The notes: generated by a model not told the origin, from the sequence alone. Numbered from the stretch's first letter, positions 1 to 10,137 are shown. The stretch: DNA of 64,000 bases from Flammeovirga sp. EKP202 (GCF_014534745.1 NZ_JACVVP010000002.1:1-64000), one strand, 5' to 3'. Made by a program: numbers and translations.

Positions 1-3000
1 GTCTAAAAACAGCTTAATTTAGCATCCTTATATTTATACTTTTACCATTCGCAAATTTTTGGTGAGCGAAAGGTCAGTTATTTAAAAAACTTTACTTCGG
101 AACATCTCAAAATTGATATATTCAGCTTTGAAGTAAATAAAACTTTTCAAATACTACTATTCATCGCTTGTTCAGTAATAGCACTGTGTTTCCTTATAAG
201 ATATTTACAGATTAAAAGCATTAAAAAAATTAACCTTCTCAAATCTGAGGTTGAGTTTAATCATGATTTTAAAGAATCTCTTTTCAACAAATATATCGAT
301 GAGTTAATTTATTTCTTCAAAAGAACAAAATATGATGTTGTCATTTTTGAAGATATTGATAGATTTGATTGTATTGAAGTTTTTTCAAATCTCCGAGAAA
401 TCAACTTTATCTTGAATAATAATGATCAGATAAAACAAAAGATCACTTTCGTATATGCTATTAAAGATTCTTTATTTAAACTTCCAGAAGAACGTACTAA
501 ATTCTTTGATTATATTATTCCAATTATTCCACATGTAAACTCTGCAAATGCTGAAGCTACATTATATAAGAAGTTAGACTTAAATCATAAAGATAATAAT
601 GAGCTATTAAGGCAAATTATTGACAATATTTCTATATATATTCAGGATAACCGAATCGTAAATTCAATTTTAAATGAATACGAAATTTATGAGGAAAAAC
701 TGACAGATATAAAAAATGAGATAACAGCTAACGATAAAGACAATAAGACTGAAAAAGAGAAAATAATAAAATCTAAAATCTTCGCAATGATATGTTATAA
801 AATACTTTGTCCTGAAGATTTTCATAAACTCCTTATTGGAAAAAGTGTACTGAATGAAATAATAGATAAGAAAAAAGAATATAAAAAATTATATATAGAG
901 TCTCTTGAAGAAAAAATACAAGATTTCACAAATGATACCTTCGAATCACTAGTAAAAGAACATAGGAGAAAATATATTACTGAACTTGCTTTCAAAACTA
1001 CTCCTCATAGTGGATCAAGATTGTATTTTAATGGTAGTAATTATTATTCATTCAAAGATTTATTGGAGAATGATCTTTTTGAAACTTGGATAGAAAGAGA
1101 TACAATCATAGTAGGAAATCATTCCGCTTCTTTTAATGAAATACAAAAAATTATTGAAGAAGTATCTTATAAAAGATCTTTAATTAATATCGGTTTGCAA
1201 ATTGATTTTAATGATAAAGAGGCTAAAAAAATTAGCAGTAAGTTGAATAATGTTAATACTGTAACATTGAAAGATTTATTGAACATAAATGAGATTAACA
1301 ATAAAATTTTAAATGATTATAAGAAGCATAAACTCCTAATCACTTTATTAAGATATGGTTATGTCGGAGAAGACTATAATTTTTATATCAATCATTTTAG
1401 ACCTGGTTCATTAAGTATTGATGATCGAGATTTTATTATGAAAATCAAAAGTGGTGAAACACCAACCAATGTAAATTTCGATTTTGAAACATCAATTTCC
1501 AACCCTAAGAAAGTAATAGAAAAACTTAAACATGATTTAAAAAACCCGTATTGTTTCAACCATAACATGCTAGAGCACTTATTTGAAAATAGTCAAACTG
1601 AAAAATTCACCTTTATTGTAAATAAAATTCTACAAAGTAACTTTTTCAAGGAGGTTATTGAATACATATCTAAGAAAGAAGACTATAGTTCTGACTTATT
1701 TCAAAATATCATTAAAATATTTATCAAAAATGATAACGATTTATGGGTTAGGATTGAAAATATCTCTGGTATTAATTCGCCACAAAAGATTGAATATTTA
1801 AAGCTTATCTTATGTTCAATCGATAAAGATTGTTATGACCCTTTAAATCGGTCTGATTCTTTCAAAAGCTATCTTACACATTCTATTGATTTATTATCTT
1901 TTGATGAGCTGTTACAATCCCAAGAAAGTATTATAGCTCTTGTTGACTTTCTAGATATTAAATTTACAAAGCCGAAATCTACTGATAGTTTAAACATAAA
2001 ACTAAAGGACGTTTTTACGCATATCTATGAAAATAATAGATATGAATTAGAAACATATATAGTAAATGTAATTATTCATTACTTTGAAGTAAATGATTTT
2101 TCTCCATATTATTTAGACCACAAAAAATCAGAAGACTTATCACACTTAATCAATTATATTGATAGTAATATTAATGATTATGTTTCAAATATTTATCTAG
2201 AAGATGACAGTTCTAATACAGTTAAAAATGGTGAAATTAAATGGTTACTTCATGTTTTGAACAATGAATATTTGAAACCAGAATCAGCCAACGAAATTAT
2301 AAACACAAAAAAATTCACTACAAATATTGATGAATTTGAGAAAGACGACGACAAACTGACAGCTATCGAAAATAATAGAATAGAACCAACTTGGACCAAT
2401 ATAGAAAAATATTATGTAGGCAATAAAAAACAAATTGATGACGCAATAGTTGGGTTTATTAATGTCAATTATCAACCACCATCATATAAACCTTTAATTA
2501 ATACTCTAAAAGAGCTTGAAACAGTAGACCTTGAATATGAGGGATTTGTTAATGAATTAGTAACTCATGATAATATAAACCATAAAGTTCTCATTGAGAT
2601 ATTAAATCATTTTGATGAAGACTTATCATTTTATTACCTTGAAAATAAGGTTGATCAAGAAAAAGAACTTAATACCTACATTCAACTTATCCCTCAAGAA
2701 ATAATAACTTCTTCATCTAAAGTATCAAACTATATTATTGATTTATATTTAGATAGAAAAATTGATCTAGACGATTCTTTAATACGAAAAATTTTAAGAA
2801 GTACTAATAAAGATTTAATTGATGTTTTTACTAACCAAAACTTTGATAAAGCTTTTATACAAAAAAATATAGCGTTGCTTCATGAAAGAGAACGTGATTA
2901 CAAAACATGGAGTTATATTTTCTCTCATAATCGGAAAAAGCAAATTCCTTATACAGATAGAGAGTTTTCTCTTTTAGAGAGATGCCAAACGGAAGACTTT

Positions 3001-3096
3001 ATGGTTGCTAACATTAACACTGAACAAAAAACATTCAATCTTAGAAAAGACTTTGATTCAATTAGTATTAAGTCTATTTACGATAAAAGTCTATAG
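1..3096 (+). CDS. YobI-like P-loop NTPase, 5' end missing, probable frameshift
   Basis: Large NTPase whose beginning lies outside the window. The frame is open from base 7 to a TAG at 3094-3096, but no ATG occurs in the first 400 bases and a TAA sits in frame at 4-6. A membrane helix is encoded at about 145-207, followed by a Walker B-like stretch VVIFEDIDRF (337-366), then LREIN and VYAIKDSLF. That order matches YobI-type P-loop NTPases, in which the Walker A motif would lie upstream. The remaining ~840 residues are Lys/Asn/Ile-rich, predicted mostly helical, and unrecognised. Bases 2-19 in another frame read SKNSLI, and one extra T in the T-run 18-20 would join that to LASLYLYFYH, so a one-base deletion or sequence error is likely. 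YobI-like NTPases have been discussed as conflict-system ATPases; a defence role here is inference. Confidence 0.6.
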
Positions 3097-3170
3097 AGCT
3101 AGTTAATCATATTATTTGGGAGTGTCAGTTGTACTCTGTCTCAATTTTCTTATGGTCCATTAAATACTTT

Positions 3171-3260
3171 GTCCCCCAGACTGGGGGACATTTGAAATAG
3201 AAGCTGGAATTATGAACGCATTGCGTTCACTATTTAATTTGTGCAACAGCTTGTTGCACA
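3171..3260. repeat. Three consecutive perfect hairpins
   Basis: The gap between the NTPase gene and the tRNA holds three separate palindromes: GTCCCCCAG/CTGGGGGAC (3171-3189), GAACGCA/TGCGTTC (3214-3228) and TGTGCAAC/GTTGCACA (3240-3260). None has a T-run typical of a terminator. They resemble the REP-like multi-hairpin modules found elsewhere in the window. No gene is visible here. Confidence 0.6.
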
Positions 3261-3334
3261 ATTGTTTTTCAATCAAATGTAAAAACTCTAAAAAAAAGAA
3301 GTTCTTCCCACTCACCTCTTCCCTGAAACAGTTG

Positions 3335-3407
3335 TAGCCCCACCGGGAATCGAACCCAGATCTTAAGCGCCGGAAGCTTACGTACTAATCCGTTGTACTA
3401 TGGAGCC
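3335..3407 (-). tRNA. tRNA-Arg (anticodon CCG)
   Basis: The reverse complement folds as a 73-nt cloverleaf. The D stem is GTAC/GTAC, the anticodon stem TAAGC/GCTTA encloses the loop TTCCGGC (anticodon CCG), the T arm is CTGGG-TTCGAAT-CCCGG and the discriminator is A. The acceptor stem has two G-U wobbles (G1-U72, U4-G69). CCA is not encoded. Confidence 0.93.
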
Positions 3408-3548
3408 ATTTTTTTGTTTTGTGCGAATATACGACCTTGAGCAGACTCAAACAATAGGATAATTTTCAAATTCAAGGTAAAATGATGTATTTTGTATGAG
3501 GTATTTCTTTCTTTTGATCAATCTAACCGCTGAATTAACTCGTTTTCA

Positions 3549-5306
3549 ATGAGATTCTCTCTTAAACTATATATTTATCTAATTTCTGTTTTTTTATTGC
3601 TTTCTAATGAAGCTTTTTCTCAATGGATGAAGGCGCAGGTAAATCATGACGTATTTATGCGTGATAGTCATGGACCTAATGGGCATGTGATGATGATCTT
3701 AAAAAACGGGAGAAACCTATTGGCACTTCCTATTGATAGTAACGAGTCTTATATACGTGTTTGGGATTATCAGACGGGAAAGCGGGGCTTTGTGTATAAA
3801 AAATACCTGACCTTGTATGAGATTCTGCCTAGGGTAGAGTTGAAAGAGCTTTCCAATCATGGCACGCTGAAACGTGGGGGGACGACCTTGCACTTGGAAA
3901 ATCAGTTTAAGAAGGATATTAATTTTGAATTGGATCAGATTCCGTATCAGTTACAGCCTTATGAGGAAATCACTTTGAGGATTCGTGAGGGGGAACATGG
4001 TATTTGGATCAGCCGGGATGGTGCGTTTCCTTTTTGGGGAAGTTTGACGCTGGCCGACAGTGCGGAATATGTGCTAAAAATCAATGAAACGGAAGAGGTT
4101 TTGGTAAGTGAACTGTATCCTATTTTATCGCATCAGGATACAGTGCTGACGGAGTATTATTCTGTAGACACGGTAAATGTCACTCCTAAAGTGAGGGTGG
4201 ATACGGCGAGGATTGTCAACAATAAACACCCTCAGGATTTGGAGGAATCGAAATCCAAAATCGGAATCAGAGGATATGTAAAATTAAATGCTATTTATGA
4301 TTTCAATGGGCTTTCGGATGTGGACCGTTTTGTGCCGGTTGAAATTCCTGTTGGTGATGAGCGAAATACCATCGACAGAGGTTTTTATATGGGAGCAAGA
4401 CAGTCACGTTTGGCGTTTTATTCTAATATCAAAGCGAAAACGGGCTATCTGAAAATCTATATTGAAGCGGATTTTGCGGGAGGAAGTACTATTCAGATGC
4501 TCTTCCGATTGAGGCAGGCTTATGCGGAATACGGTTTTCTTACCATCGGACAAACGTGGACCACTTTCGCCAACCTTGAAGCAATTCCTTTGACGGTAGA
4601 TCGAGAAGGGCCGAACAGTTCAATTGCCATTCGTCAAGGGATGGTCCGATGGGAAAAGAAAGTGGGGTATACGGACAATGAATTTGGTGTGGCCATTGAA
4701 ACGCCCACTACCGCTTTTTCGGATTCCATTGCTGTAGATCAACGACAGAAATATCCTGATATCAGTTCCCGTTATAAGGTCAAATATGACAAAGGGCAAG
4801 TGCAACTTTCTGGTCTGTTCAGAATCATTTCCCATACAGATATCAATACCAATCATGTCACCAACACGGCCGGTTATGGCATTATGGTGAGTGGTAAACA
4901 GTACATCGAAAACAAAGATAATATCCTGTATTTTCAAGCGGTATACGGAAAAGGCATCAGCAGATATGTTAGAGCATTTCGAAATTATTCTATGGACGCT
5001 TTTGTTAATCCTGCCGATAACAGCGTTTTTATTCCTCAAACGTCCGGTGGATATCTTTCCTTTGAACACCATTGGTCGGAAAAGCTTTTCAGCAACATTA
5101 CGGGTGGTGTAACTTGGTTGGAAAATGCGGAATGGCAAGCGGAAGACAGCTATAAAAGTAGTTACTACGGCAGTATCAATAGCTTTTGGTTCGCCTTCGA
5201 TCGTATGCAATTAGGGGTTGGATATATTTATGGAATCCGAAGAAATAAAAACGATGAGCAAGGCTATGCTTCTCGGTTCCAAATGTACATTAGATACGAT
5301 ATTTAA
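3549..5306 (+). CDS. SH3-domain/DcaP-like outer-membrane porin (copy 1)
   Basis: Predicted outer-membrane porin of 585 aa. Residues 1-24 form a signal peptide ending near FSQ. About 25-95 form an SH3-like domain (VWDYQTGKRGFV). A beta-rich linker follows, and from about residue 235 (IRGYVKLNAIYDF) runs a barrel with the DcaP-type signatures RQSRLAF and GQTWTTFANLEAIPLTVD. DcaP proteins are trimeric porins, reported to take up dicarboxylates in Acinetobacter; the substrate here is unknown. It is the first gene of a four-gene operon and overlaps its paralogue by one base (TAATG). The SH3-like plug is unusual for DcaP porins and may bind periplasmic polymer (inference). Confidence 0.8.
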   Translation: MRFSLKLYIYLISVFLLLSNEAFSQWMKAQVNHDVFMRDSHGPNGHVMMILKNGRNLLALPIDSNESYIRVWDYQTGKRGFVYKKYLTLYEILPRVELKELSNHGTLKRGGTTLHLENQFKKDINFELDQIPYQLQPYEEITLRIREGEHGIWISRDGAFPFWGSLTLADSAEYVLKINETEEVLVSELYPILSHQDTVLTEYYSVDTVNVTPKVRVDTARIVNNKHPQDLEESKSKIGIRGYVKLNAIYDFNGLSDVDRFVPVEIPVGDERNTIDRGFYMGARQSRLAFYSNIKAKTGYLKIYIEADFAGGSTIQMLFRLRQAYAEYGFLTIGQTWTTFANLEAIPLTVDREGPNSSIAIRQGMVRWEKKVGYTDNEFGVAIETPTTAFSDSIAVDQRQKYPDISSRYKVKYDKGQVQLSGLFRIISHTDINTNHVTNTAGYGIMVSGKQYIENKDNILYFQAVYGKGISRYVRAFRNYSMDAFVNPADNSVFIPQTSGGYLSFEHHWSEKLFSNITGGVTWLENAEWQAEDSYKSSYYGSINSFWFAFDRMQLGVGYIYGIRRNKNDEQGYASRFQMYIRYDI

Positions 5307-7072
5307 TGATGACCATGAAGCAGTTTTCATCCCCTACATATCGTCTTTTCATCACTCTTTTAATGGTTTTTATCCATCAAAATACCTTCGGGCAATGGAT
5401 GCGTTCTACCGTTGAATATTCTACACATCTCCGTGACCATCGTTCCATCAACAGCCCTGCCTTGATGCGTTTGGAAAAAGGAAGAGACATTTTGGCCCTG
5501 CCCTTACACGAGGAAAGTCAATTTGTAAAAGTGTGGGATTATCAAACTGGAAAAAGAGGTTTTGTATTAAGCAAAGAGCTAGTGTACATTGATACCCTCG
5601 CCAAGGCTGACTTATTTGTTCCCAACTTCCAAGGACAGATTCATAGAAAAGAAGCATTGCTCCATATTGAAAATATTGAAGAATATTCTATCATTGTAGA
5701 GATAGATCAATACCCTTATGAGATTGCTCCTTACAAAGAAATCAAATTGGCTTTACCCGAAGGACAACATGGCATTTGGGCTTACAGAGATGGTGCATTA
5801 CCGTTTTGGGGTGATATCGAATTAAAAGACAGTTCTGAGTATATTATCCAAATCAAAACAACGGAAGATGAAGATGTGATTATGGCGGATATTCAACCTG
5901 TAGAGCATGTGGTAGATACCGTAATTGTGGAAAATCGCTATGAAAAGACATTGACTTTCCTTCCAAAAATAAAGATTGACACCACCAAAATTGTAGACAA
6001 CAAACACCCTCAGGATCTTGAAATGGCTCAAACCCCTTTTGACATTCGAGGCTACGTCAAACTCAATGGTTTATATGATTTCCATGGTCTGGCTAGAACA
6101 GGCGGTTTTCCACCCTACGACATTCCAGTGGGTGAAGATAATATTCTGAATCCCGGTTTTTACTTAAGTGCCCGTCAATCAAGATTGGGTATTTCTTCCA
6201 ATATTCTCACGGACCAAGGCTACATCAAACTTTTTATTGAACTTGATTTTGTAGGTGGAGGAAATGCATTGGATTACGTTCGACTGAGGCATGCTTATGT
6301 CCAATACGGCTACCTCACCGTTGGGCAAACCTGGACCACTTTCACGGACCTCTACTCCACTCCACTTACTGTAGATAATGAGGGACCAAGTAGTTCTTCC
6401 TCTACAAGACAAGGTGTAATTCGATATGAAAAAAAGGTTGGAAATAACAATAACGAGTTTGCTATAAGCCTAGAAACACCTACTAGGAATTTTTCGGATA
6501 CAATTGCAATCGACCAGAGACAACTTTGGCCTGATCTAGCCTCAAGGTATAAAATCACATTACCTAGAGGTCAGATTCAAGCAGCAGGTCTATTCCGAAT
6601 TTTATCTCAACATAATCCTGATGATAATGTAATTTCAAAAGTAGGTTATGGTTTGATGATTTCTGGTAAAAATTCTTTCAAGGATAAACATAAAATTTAC
6701 TATCAAATTATTGGAGGAAGAGGTGTAACACGCTATGTCTCTGCCTTTTCTTCATATAACCTTGATGCTGTAGCAAGTCCTACCAATGATATTTATATTC
6801 CATTTTCTGCAGGAGGGTATTTTACTTATGAATATTACTTCAAACAAAACTTATTCATAAACTTCGTCAATGGAGTCTCTTGGATTGATAATGCCGAGTG
6901 GCAACCGGATAATACATTTGAAAAAAGTTACTATACCAGTGCCAATTTATTTTGGTTTCCATTTGACAGATGCCGAACGGGTGTCAGTATAGTGCAAGGG
7001 GAAAGATTCAATAAAGATGGTCAAAGAGGTAGTGCTTGGAGATTTCAGATGTATATTCGTTATGATATTTGA
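5306..7072 (+). CDS. SH3-domain/DcaP-like outer-membrane porin (copy 2)
   Basis: Tandem paralogue of the preceding gene, 588 aa, with the same order: signal peptide (to about FGQ), SH3-like domain, linker, and a DcaP-like barrel starting near IRGYVKLNGLYDF with RQSRLGI and GQTWTTFTDLYSTPLTVD. The C-termini of both copies end in QMYIRYDI, and a terminal aromatic/hydrophobic residue is usual for beta-barrel assembly. Start and stop of the two genes overlap as TAATG, implying translational coupling. Base composition is visibly more AT-rich in the last third than in copy 1, so the duplication is not recent. It may form hetero-oligomers or serve a different substrate; the sequence does not say. 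Confidence 0.8.
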   Translation: MMTMKQFSSPTYRLFITLLMVFIHQNTFGQWMRSTVEYSTHLRDHRSINSPALMRLEKGRDILALPLHEESQFVKVWDYQTGKRGFVLSKELVYIDTLAKADLFVPNFQGQIHRKEALLHIENIEEYSIIVEIDQYPYEIAPYKEIKLALPEGQHGIWAYRDGALPFWGDIELKDSSEYIIQIKTTEDEDVIMADIQPVEHVVDTVIVENRYEKTLTFLPKIKIDTTKIVDNKHPQDLEMAQTPFDIRGYVKLNGLYDFHGLARTGGFPPYDIPVGEDNILNPGFYLSARQSRLGISSNILTDQGYIKLFIELDFVGGGNALDYVRLRHAYVQYGYLTVGQTWTTFTDLYSTPLTVDNEGPSSSSSTRQGVIRYEKKVGNNNNEFAISLETPTRNFSDTIAIDQRQLWPDLASRYKITLPRGQIQAAGLFRILSQHNPDDNVISKVGYGLMISGKNSFKDKHKIYYQIIGGRGVTRYVSAFSSYNLDAVASPTNDIYIPFSAGGYFTYEYYFKQNLFINFVNGVSWIDNAEWQPDNTFEKSYYTSANLFWFPFDRCRTGVSIVQGERFNKDGQRGSAWRFQMYIRYDI

Positions 7073-7097
7073 TAATAGATCTACGATTCCATTATTT

Positions 7098-8777
7098 ATG
7101 AACATCAAAACCACTTTTACTGGACTTTTTGGAGTGATCATCTCACTTCTTCTTCTTATATCCCTGCTTTTTCTTGCTTTATTCAGTAATCGAAAAGAGT
7201 TTGGGAAGTTGCAAATCAATCGTCATGAAAGTATTCTCATAAAGAATGAAATTGAGGATACTAGCCGTGAACTTCATCAACTTCTTCTCCACTACATTAC
7301 GAGTGAAGATGAAAGGTACCTCCAAGAATATAATGCACTAAAAAATGGAATTAGTAACATCAATATCGATACGCTGAAACTTGAAAAGGCAGAAGAAAAG
7401 AAGATCAATAAAGCGATAGTGAGGTTGAAAAGTCAACTCTCAAAGGAGGAAGAAATTCTACAACAATATCAACAAAATCGAGATTCAGCAATTCAGTATT
7501 TATATCAAGAGGATTATGTAAAGCTCACTTCAACTATTCCTGAAGAGTTGGATCAGTTTGAGAGTGATTTCATTCAAAAAACACAAACGGTTTGGGAGCA
7601 GAACAGAGCGGAAGGATTTAAGTACTTTTATATTTCACTCACCTTTTTATTGTTTACACTGATCTTTGCCTGTATTTCATTTTACTTGATTAGGAAGAGA
7701 TTACAGAGGCAAGAGGTCGTTGATAAACGTTTTAAAGAAAGCGTTGAAGATCTAAAACGTGTAAAACAAGAGTTAGAAAAGAGTGATGAACGATTTACTT
7801 TAGCCGTAGAAGGAACGGGTCTTTTAATCTGGGATTTTAATACTCAAAACAAAACGATCAATTGGTTTCCGAAAGGATGTCGTCTTTTTGATTATGAATA
7901 CAATGAAATCATTCCCACTATCGATTTTCTTTTAGAGCATATACACAAGGATGATAAAGCATTATTACAAGGGCAAATTGAACATCACAAAGCGACGAGA
8001 GAAAAGATATATTTTGATGCTCGTTTTTATACAAAAGATAAAACATTGAGGTGGTATAGATGTCATGGTGCTCCTGTTTATCAAGAAGGAAAAGTCGTTC
8101 GTATTGTTGGTACATTTAATGATATCACTGAGCAGTTACATCAAGATGAAAAAATTGTTGATGCAATTCTTGAAACAGAAGATAAAGAGAGAAGCAGGAT
8201 TGCACGGGAGATTCATGATAATCTTCAACAAACAATGTCAACCGCTATTCTCAATCTTGAAAAGGTAAGAGCTGAATCAGTGATTTCAAATGAAGAGGAA
8301 ATAAAGCATTTTAATATTGCATACAACTACCTCAAAAAGGCGATTCAAGAAAGTAGAACATTGGCACATAACTTAATGCCGAAAGTTGTAAGTGCAAATG
8401 GAATTGTTTTGGCGATTCAAGCTTTAATTTCAGCATTGGAAGGAACTACTGACACAAAAATTCATTTTTATGAAAATTTAGGTAGTGAAAGAGTGAAACT
8501 TTCTGTGGAGATGACGTTGTATAGAATTGTGCAAGAAAGTATCAATAATATGATCAAACACGCTGAAGCTTCTCAATGTACTATTCAACTCTTGAAGCAT
8601 TCGGATATGATCGTATTGACTATTGAAGATGATGGTAATGGCTTTGATTTAAATACTCAAATGAACTCTTTTGGGTTGAATAGTATGAAAACTAGGGCCA
8701 ATGCTGTGGGGGCTTATTTCCAAATCTCCTCACAAAAATCGAAAGGAACAGAAATAATTTTTGAACTCGGAATATAA
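7098..8777 (+). CDS. PAS-domain sensor histidine kinase (HisKA_3 type)
   Basis: Membrane sensor kinase of 559 aa. The ATG at 7098 (MNIKTTF) is preferred because it places the first membrane helix (residues ~7-30) at the N-terminus and starts just after the porin stop. A ~150-residue extracytoplasmic helical sensor follows, then a second helix (~175-197), a PAS domain (~220-345, ending VGTFNDITE), a HisKA_3 dimerisation domain with phospho-acceptor His373 in REIHDNLQQ, and a HATPase with DDGNGFDL and GLNSMKTRA. This is the NarX/DesK class that partners LuxR-type regulators, and such a regulator starts one base downstream. Linkage to two porins suggests it senses something related to their cargo. 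Confidence 0.93.
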   Translation: MNIKTTFTGLFGVIISLLLLISLLFLALFSNRKEFGKLQINRHESILIKNEIEDTSRELHQLLLHYITSEDERYLQEYNALKNGISNINIDTLKLEKAEEKKINKAIVRLKSQLSKEEEILQQYQQNRDSAIQYLYQEDYVKLTSTIPEELDQFESDFIQKTQTVWEQNRAEGFKYFYISLTFLLFTLIFACISFYLIRKRLQRQEVVDKRFKESVEDLKRVKQELEKSDERFTLAVEGTGLLIWDFNTQNKTINWFPKGCRLFDYEYNEIIPTIDFLLEHIHKDDKALLQGQIEHHKATREKIYFDARFYTKDKTLRWYRCHGAPVYQEGKVVRIVGTFNDITEQLHQDEKIVDAILETEDKERSRIAREIHDNLQQTMSTAILNLEKVRAESVISNEEEIKHFNIAYNYLKKAIQESRTLAHNLMPKVVSANGIVLAIQALISALEGTTDTKIHFYENLGSERVKLSVEMTLYRIVQESINNMIKHAEASQCTIQLLKHSDMIVLTIEDDGNGFDLNTQMNSFGLNSMKTRANAVGAYFQISSQKSKGTEIIFELGI

Positions 8778-8778
8778 T

Positions 8779-9435
8779 ATGGATACACCTATTAAAGTAA
8801 TATTGGTAGATGATCACATCATGATCAGAGAAGGCTTAAAATCATTCTTACTTCAGGAGCAATTTCAAATTATAGGAGAAGCCAATAATGGGAAAGAGGC
8901 ATTACAACTTTTACAAGACAATGAAGTGAATGTAGTGGTCACAGATATTATGATGCCCGAAATGGATGGTATTGAATTATCAAAAGTAATCACCAAGGAA
9001 AATCCCGAAGTGCAAGTACTAGCCTTAACCATGATGAATGAAAATTATAATATCAAAAAAATGTTAGCTGCCGGTGCAAAAGGTTATGTATTGAAAGATT
9101 GCACGCAAGATGAACTCCGAAATGCTATCTTATCCGTTGCTCAAGGAAAATCATTTTACTCTGCTGAAGTCACTAATATCATTATGGAAGGGCTTTCGAG
9201 TGTGCCGACTTCCAAAAAAAGAGTGTCTTCTGAAATCCCATTGACAGGTAGAGAAAAAGAAATATTGCACTTGATCTGTAAAGAATATTCTAATCAAGAA
9301 ATAGCGGATGAACTTTTTATTTCCTCAAGAACTGTAGAAACACACAAAAGAAATCTGTTAGAAAAAACAGGAGTAAAAAACGTGGCCGGACTCGTCTTAT
9401 ATGCTATTGAACGTAAATTATTTGATGATTTGTAA
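8779..9435 (+). CDS. NarL/FixJ-family response regulator
   Basis: Transcription factor of 218 aa, paired with the upstream kinase. The receiver domain has DD at 11-12, phospho-acceptor Asp56 in VTDIMMPEMDG and the conserved lysine in YVLKDC. The C-terminal LuxR-type HTH begins at LTGREKEIL and includes SNQEIADELFISSRTVETHK. The ATG at 8779 lies one base after the kinase stop; an upstream TTG at 8761 would overlap the kinase and add residues before the receiver strand, so it is rejected. Two promoters 160 and 625 bp downstream carry an identical 21-bp element and are attractive, untested candidates for its targets. Confidence 0.95.
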   Translation: MDTPIKVILVDDHIMIREGLKSFLLQEQFQIIGEANNGKEALQLLQDNEVNVVVTDIMMPEMDGIELSKVITKENPEVQVLALTMMNENYNIKKMLAAGAKGYVLKDCTQDELRNAILSVAQGKSFYSAEVTNIIMEGLSSVPTSKKRVSSEIPLTGREKEILHLICKEYSNQEIADELFISSRTVETHKRNLLEKTGVKNVAGLVLYAIERKLFDDL

Positions 9436-9455
9436 AAGTAAACGAGTGTTTCTAG

Positions 9456-9574
9456 CACCATAGTTAAAACTATGACCTCATCAAGATTTCAATCTTGATG
9501 GTTAAAAGTAGAAACATCACTTTAGTGTTGTTGGAGTCAATATTACCTGCCCTTGGCTTCAGTCATGGGGTACG
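9456..9574 (+). repeat. Multi-hairpin intergenic repeat, copy 1
   Basis: Consecutive palindromes: catagttaaaactatg, catcaagatttcaatcttgatg, a hairpin around acatcactttagtgttg, and a degenerate arm pair at about 9550-9572. The same ordered set recurs in opposite orientation at 36222-36372. No ORF is present. The hairpins look like REP-type units or a structured RNA tail after the regulator gene. Confidence 0.6.
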
Positions 9575-9594
9575 ATATAGCTACAATTTTCAAT

Positions 9595-9666
9595 CTAAGG
9601 GAAACACGCAAAAATTGAAACTCCGGTTTATACAGACCTCACTATCAAAACTGTACTATACATTTG
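9595..9666 (+). promoter_or_regulatory. Promoter with shared 21-bp upstream element (copy 1)
   Basis: The 21-bp element begins ctaagggaaacacgcaaaa (9595-9615). It is followed after exactly 43 bp by the Bacteroidota-type -7 box TACATTTG (9659-9666). The identical element and identical 43-bp spacing recur at 10060-10131. Transcription should start near 9673 and read into the small lipoprotein gene at 9716. Confidence 0.7.
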
Positions 9667-9715
9667 TAATATCAAAAAAGACAAATCGGTTTAATAATTT
9701 ACAAATAGTACAAAC

Positions 9716-9871
9716 ATGAAAAAATTTAAATTATTCGTATTAATAATCTCATTGTTCAGCCTTTTTACAACTACTTCATGTAATAACGAAAATGAGGAGT
9801 TAGGACCTATCACTCCAGAACATCCTATCGGTGACCCTATAAAAGAACCGTTTTCAGAATAAAGGATTTTA
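9716..9871 (+). CDS. Small lipoprotein, 51 aa
   Basis: ATG at 9716, TAA at 9869-9871. It encodes a lysine-start signal with a long hydrophobic core (FKLFVLIISLFSLF) ending in TTTSC, a lipoprotein cleavage site with Cys22, then a short acidic mature part (NNENEELGPITPEHPIGD). It has its own -7 box 50 bp upstream and a rho-independent terminator just after the stop, so it is a free-standing unit. No family is recognised. The promoter element shared with the next transcript suggests control by the adjacent two-component system (inference). Confidence 0.6.
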
Positions 9872-9878
9872 AAAAAAA

Positions 9879-9914
9879 CTAAGCCTTCATTACAATTGTA
9901 GTGAGGGCTTTTCT
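9879..9914 (+). terminator. Rho-independent terminator of small lipoprotein gene
   Basis: AAGCCTTCATTAC and GTAGTGAGGGCTT form a stem around AATT, followed by TTCT. It lies directly after the lipoprotein stop codon. Confidence 0.75.
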
Positions 9915-9954
9915 GCGTTTGAATTTATCCAAACAAAAAAGAGAATTAAATTAC

Positions 9955-10058
9955 CACTGGCGCGAATGTTAAGCGAATGCGACATTCGTGCCTTGCAGAT
10001 CATCAGAAATCTCCCGATTTCTAAATATTACGAACATTGAAAACATAGTTTACAACAC
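9955..10058 (+). repeat. Fragment of dispersed repeat (hairpin module C)
   Basis: Contains gcgcgaatgttaagcg, then the hairpin gaaatctcccgatttc and the end sequence TAGTTTACAA. It matches the right half of the dispersed element family and has no left half. The end abuts the second 21-bp promoter element. Confidence 0.7.
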
Positions 10059-10059
10059 T

Positions 10060-10131
10060 CTAAGGGAAACACGCAAAAATCACTAATACCGAATTTACAG
10101 ATCTAACTCTACAAACATCACTCTACCTTTG
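10060..10131 (+). promoter_or_regulatory. Promoter with shared 21-bp upstream element (copy 2)
   Basis: Exact second copy of the 21-bp element (10060-10080), followed after 43 bp by the -7 box TACCTTTG (10124-10131). Within the 43-bp spacer an ACAGA block and other short blocks are in register with copy 1 while the rest has diverged. This suggests selection on factor binding rather than recent duplication. Confidence 0.7.
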
Positions 10132-10137
10132 TAAGGT

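Noticed and set aside
4620-5210. 196-codon antisense ORF within porin copy 1
   Set aside because: It is a shadow of the strongly supported porin frame and has no recognisable features.
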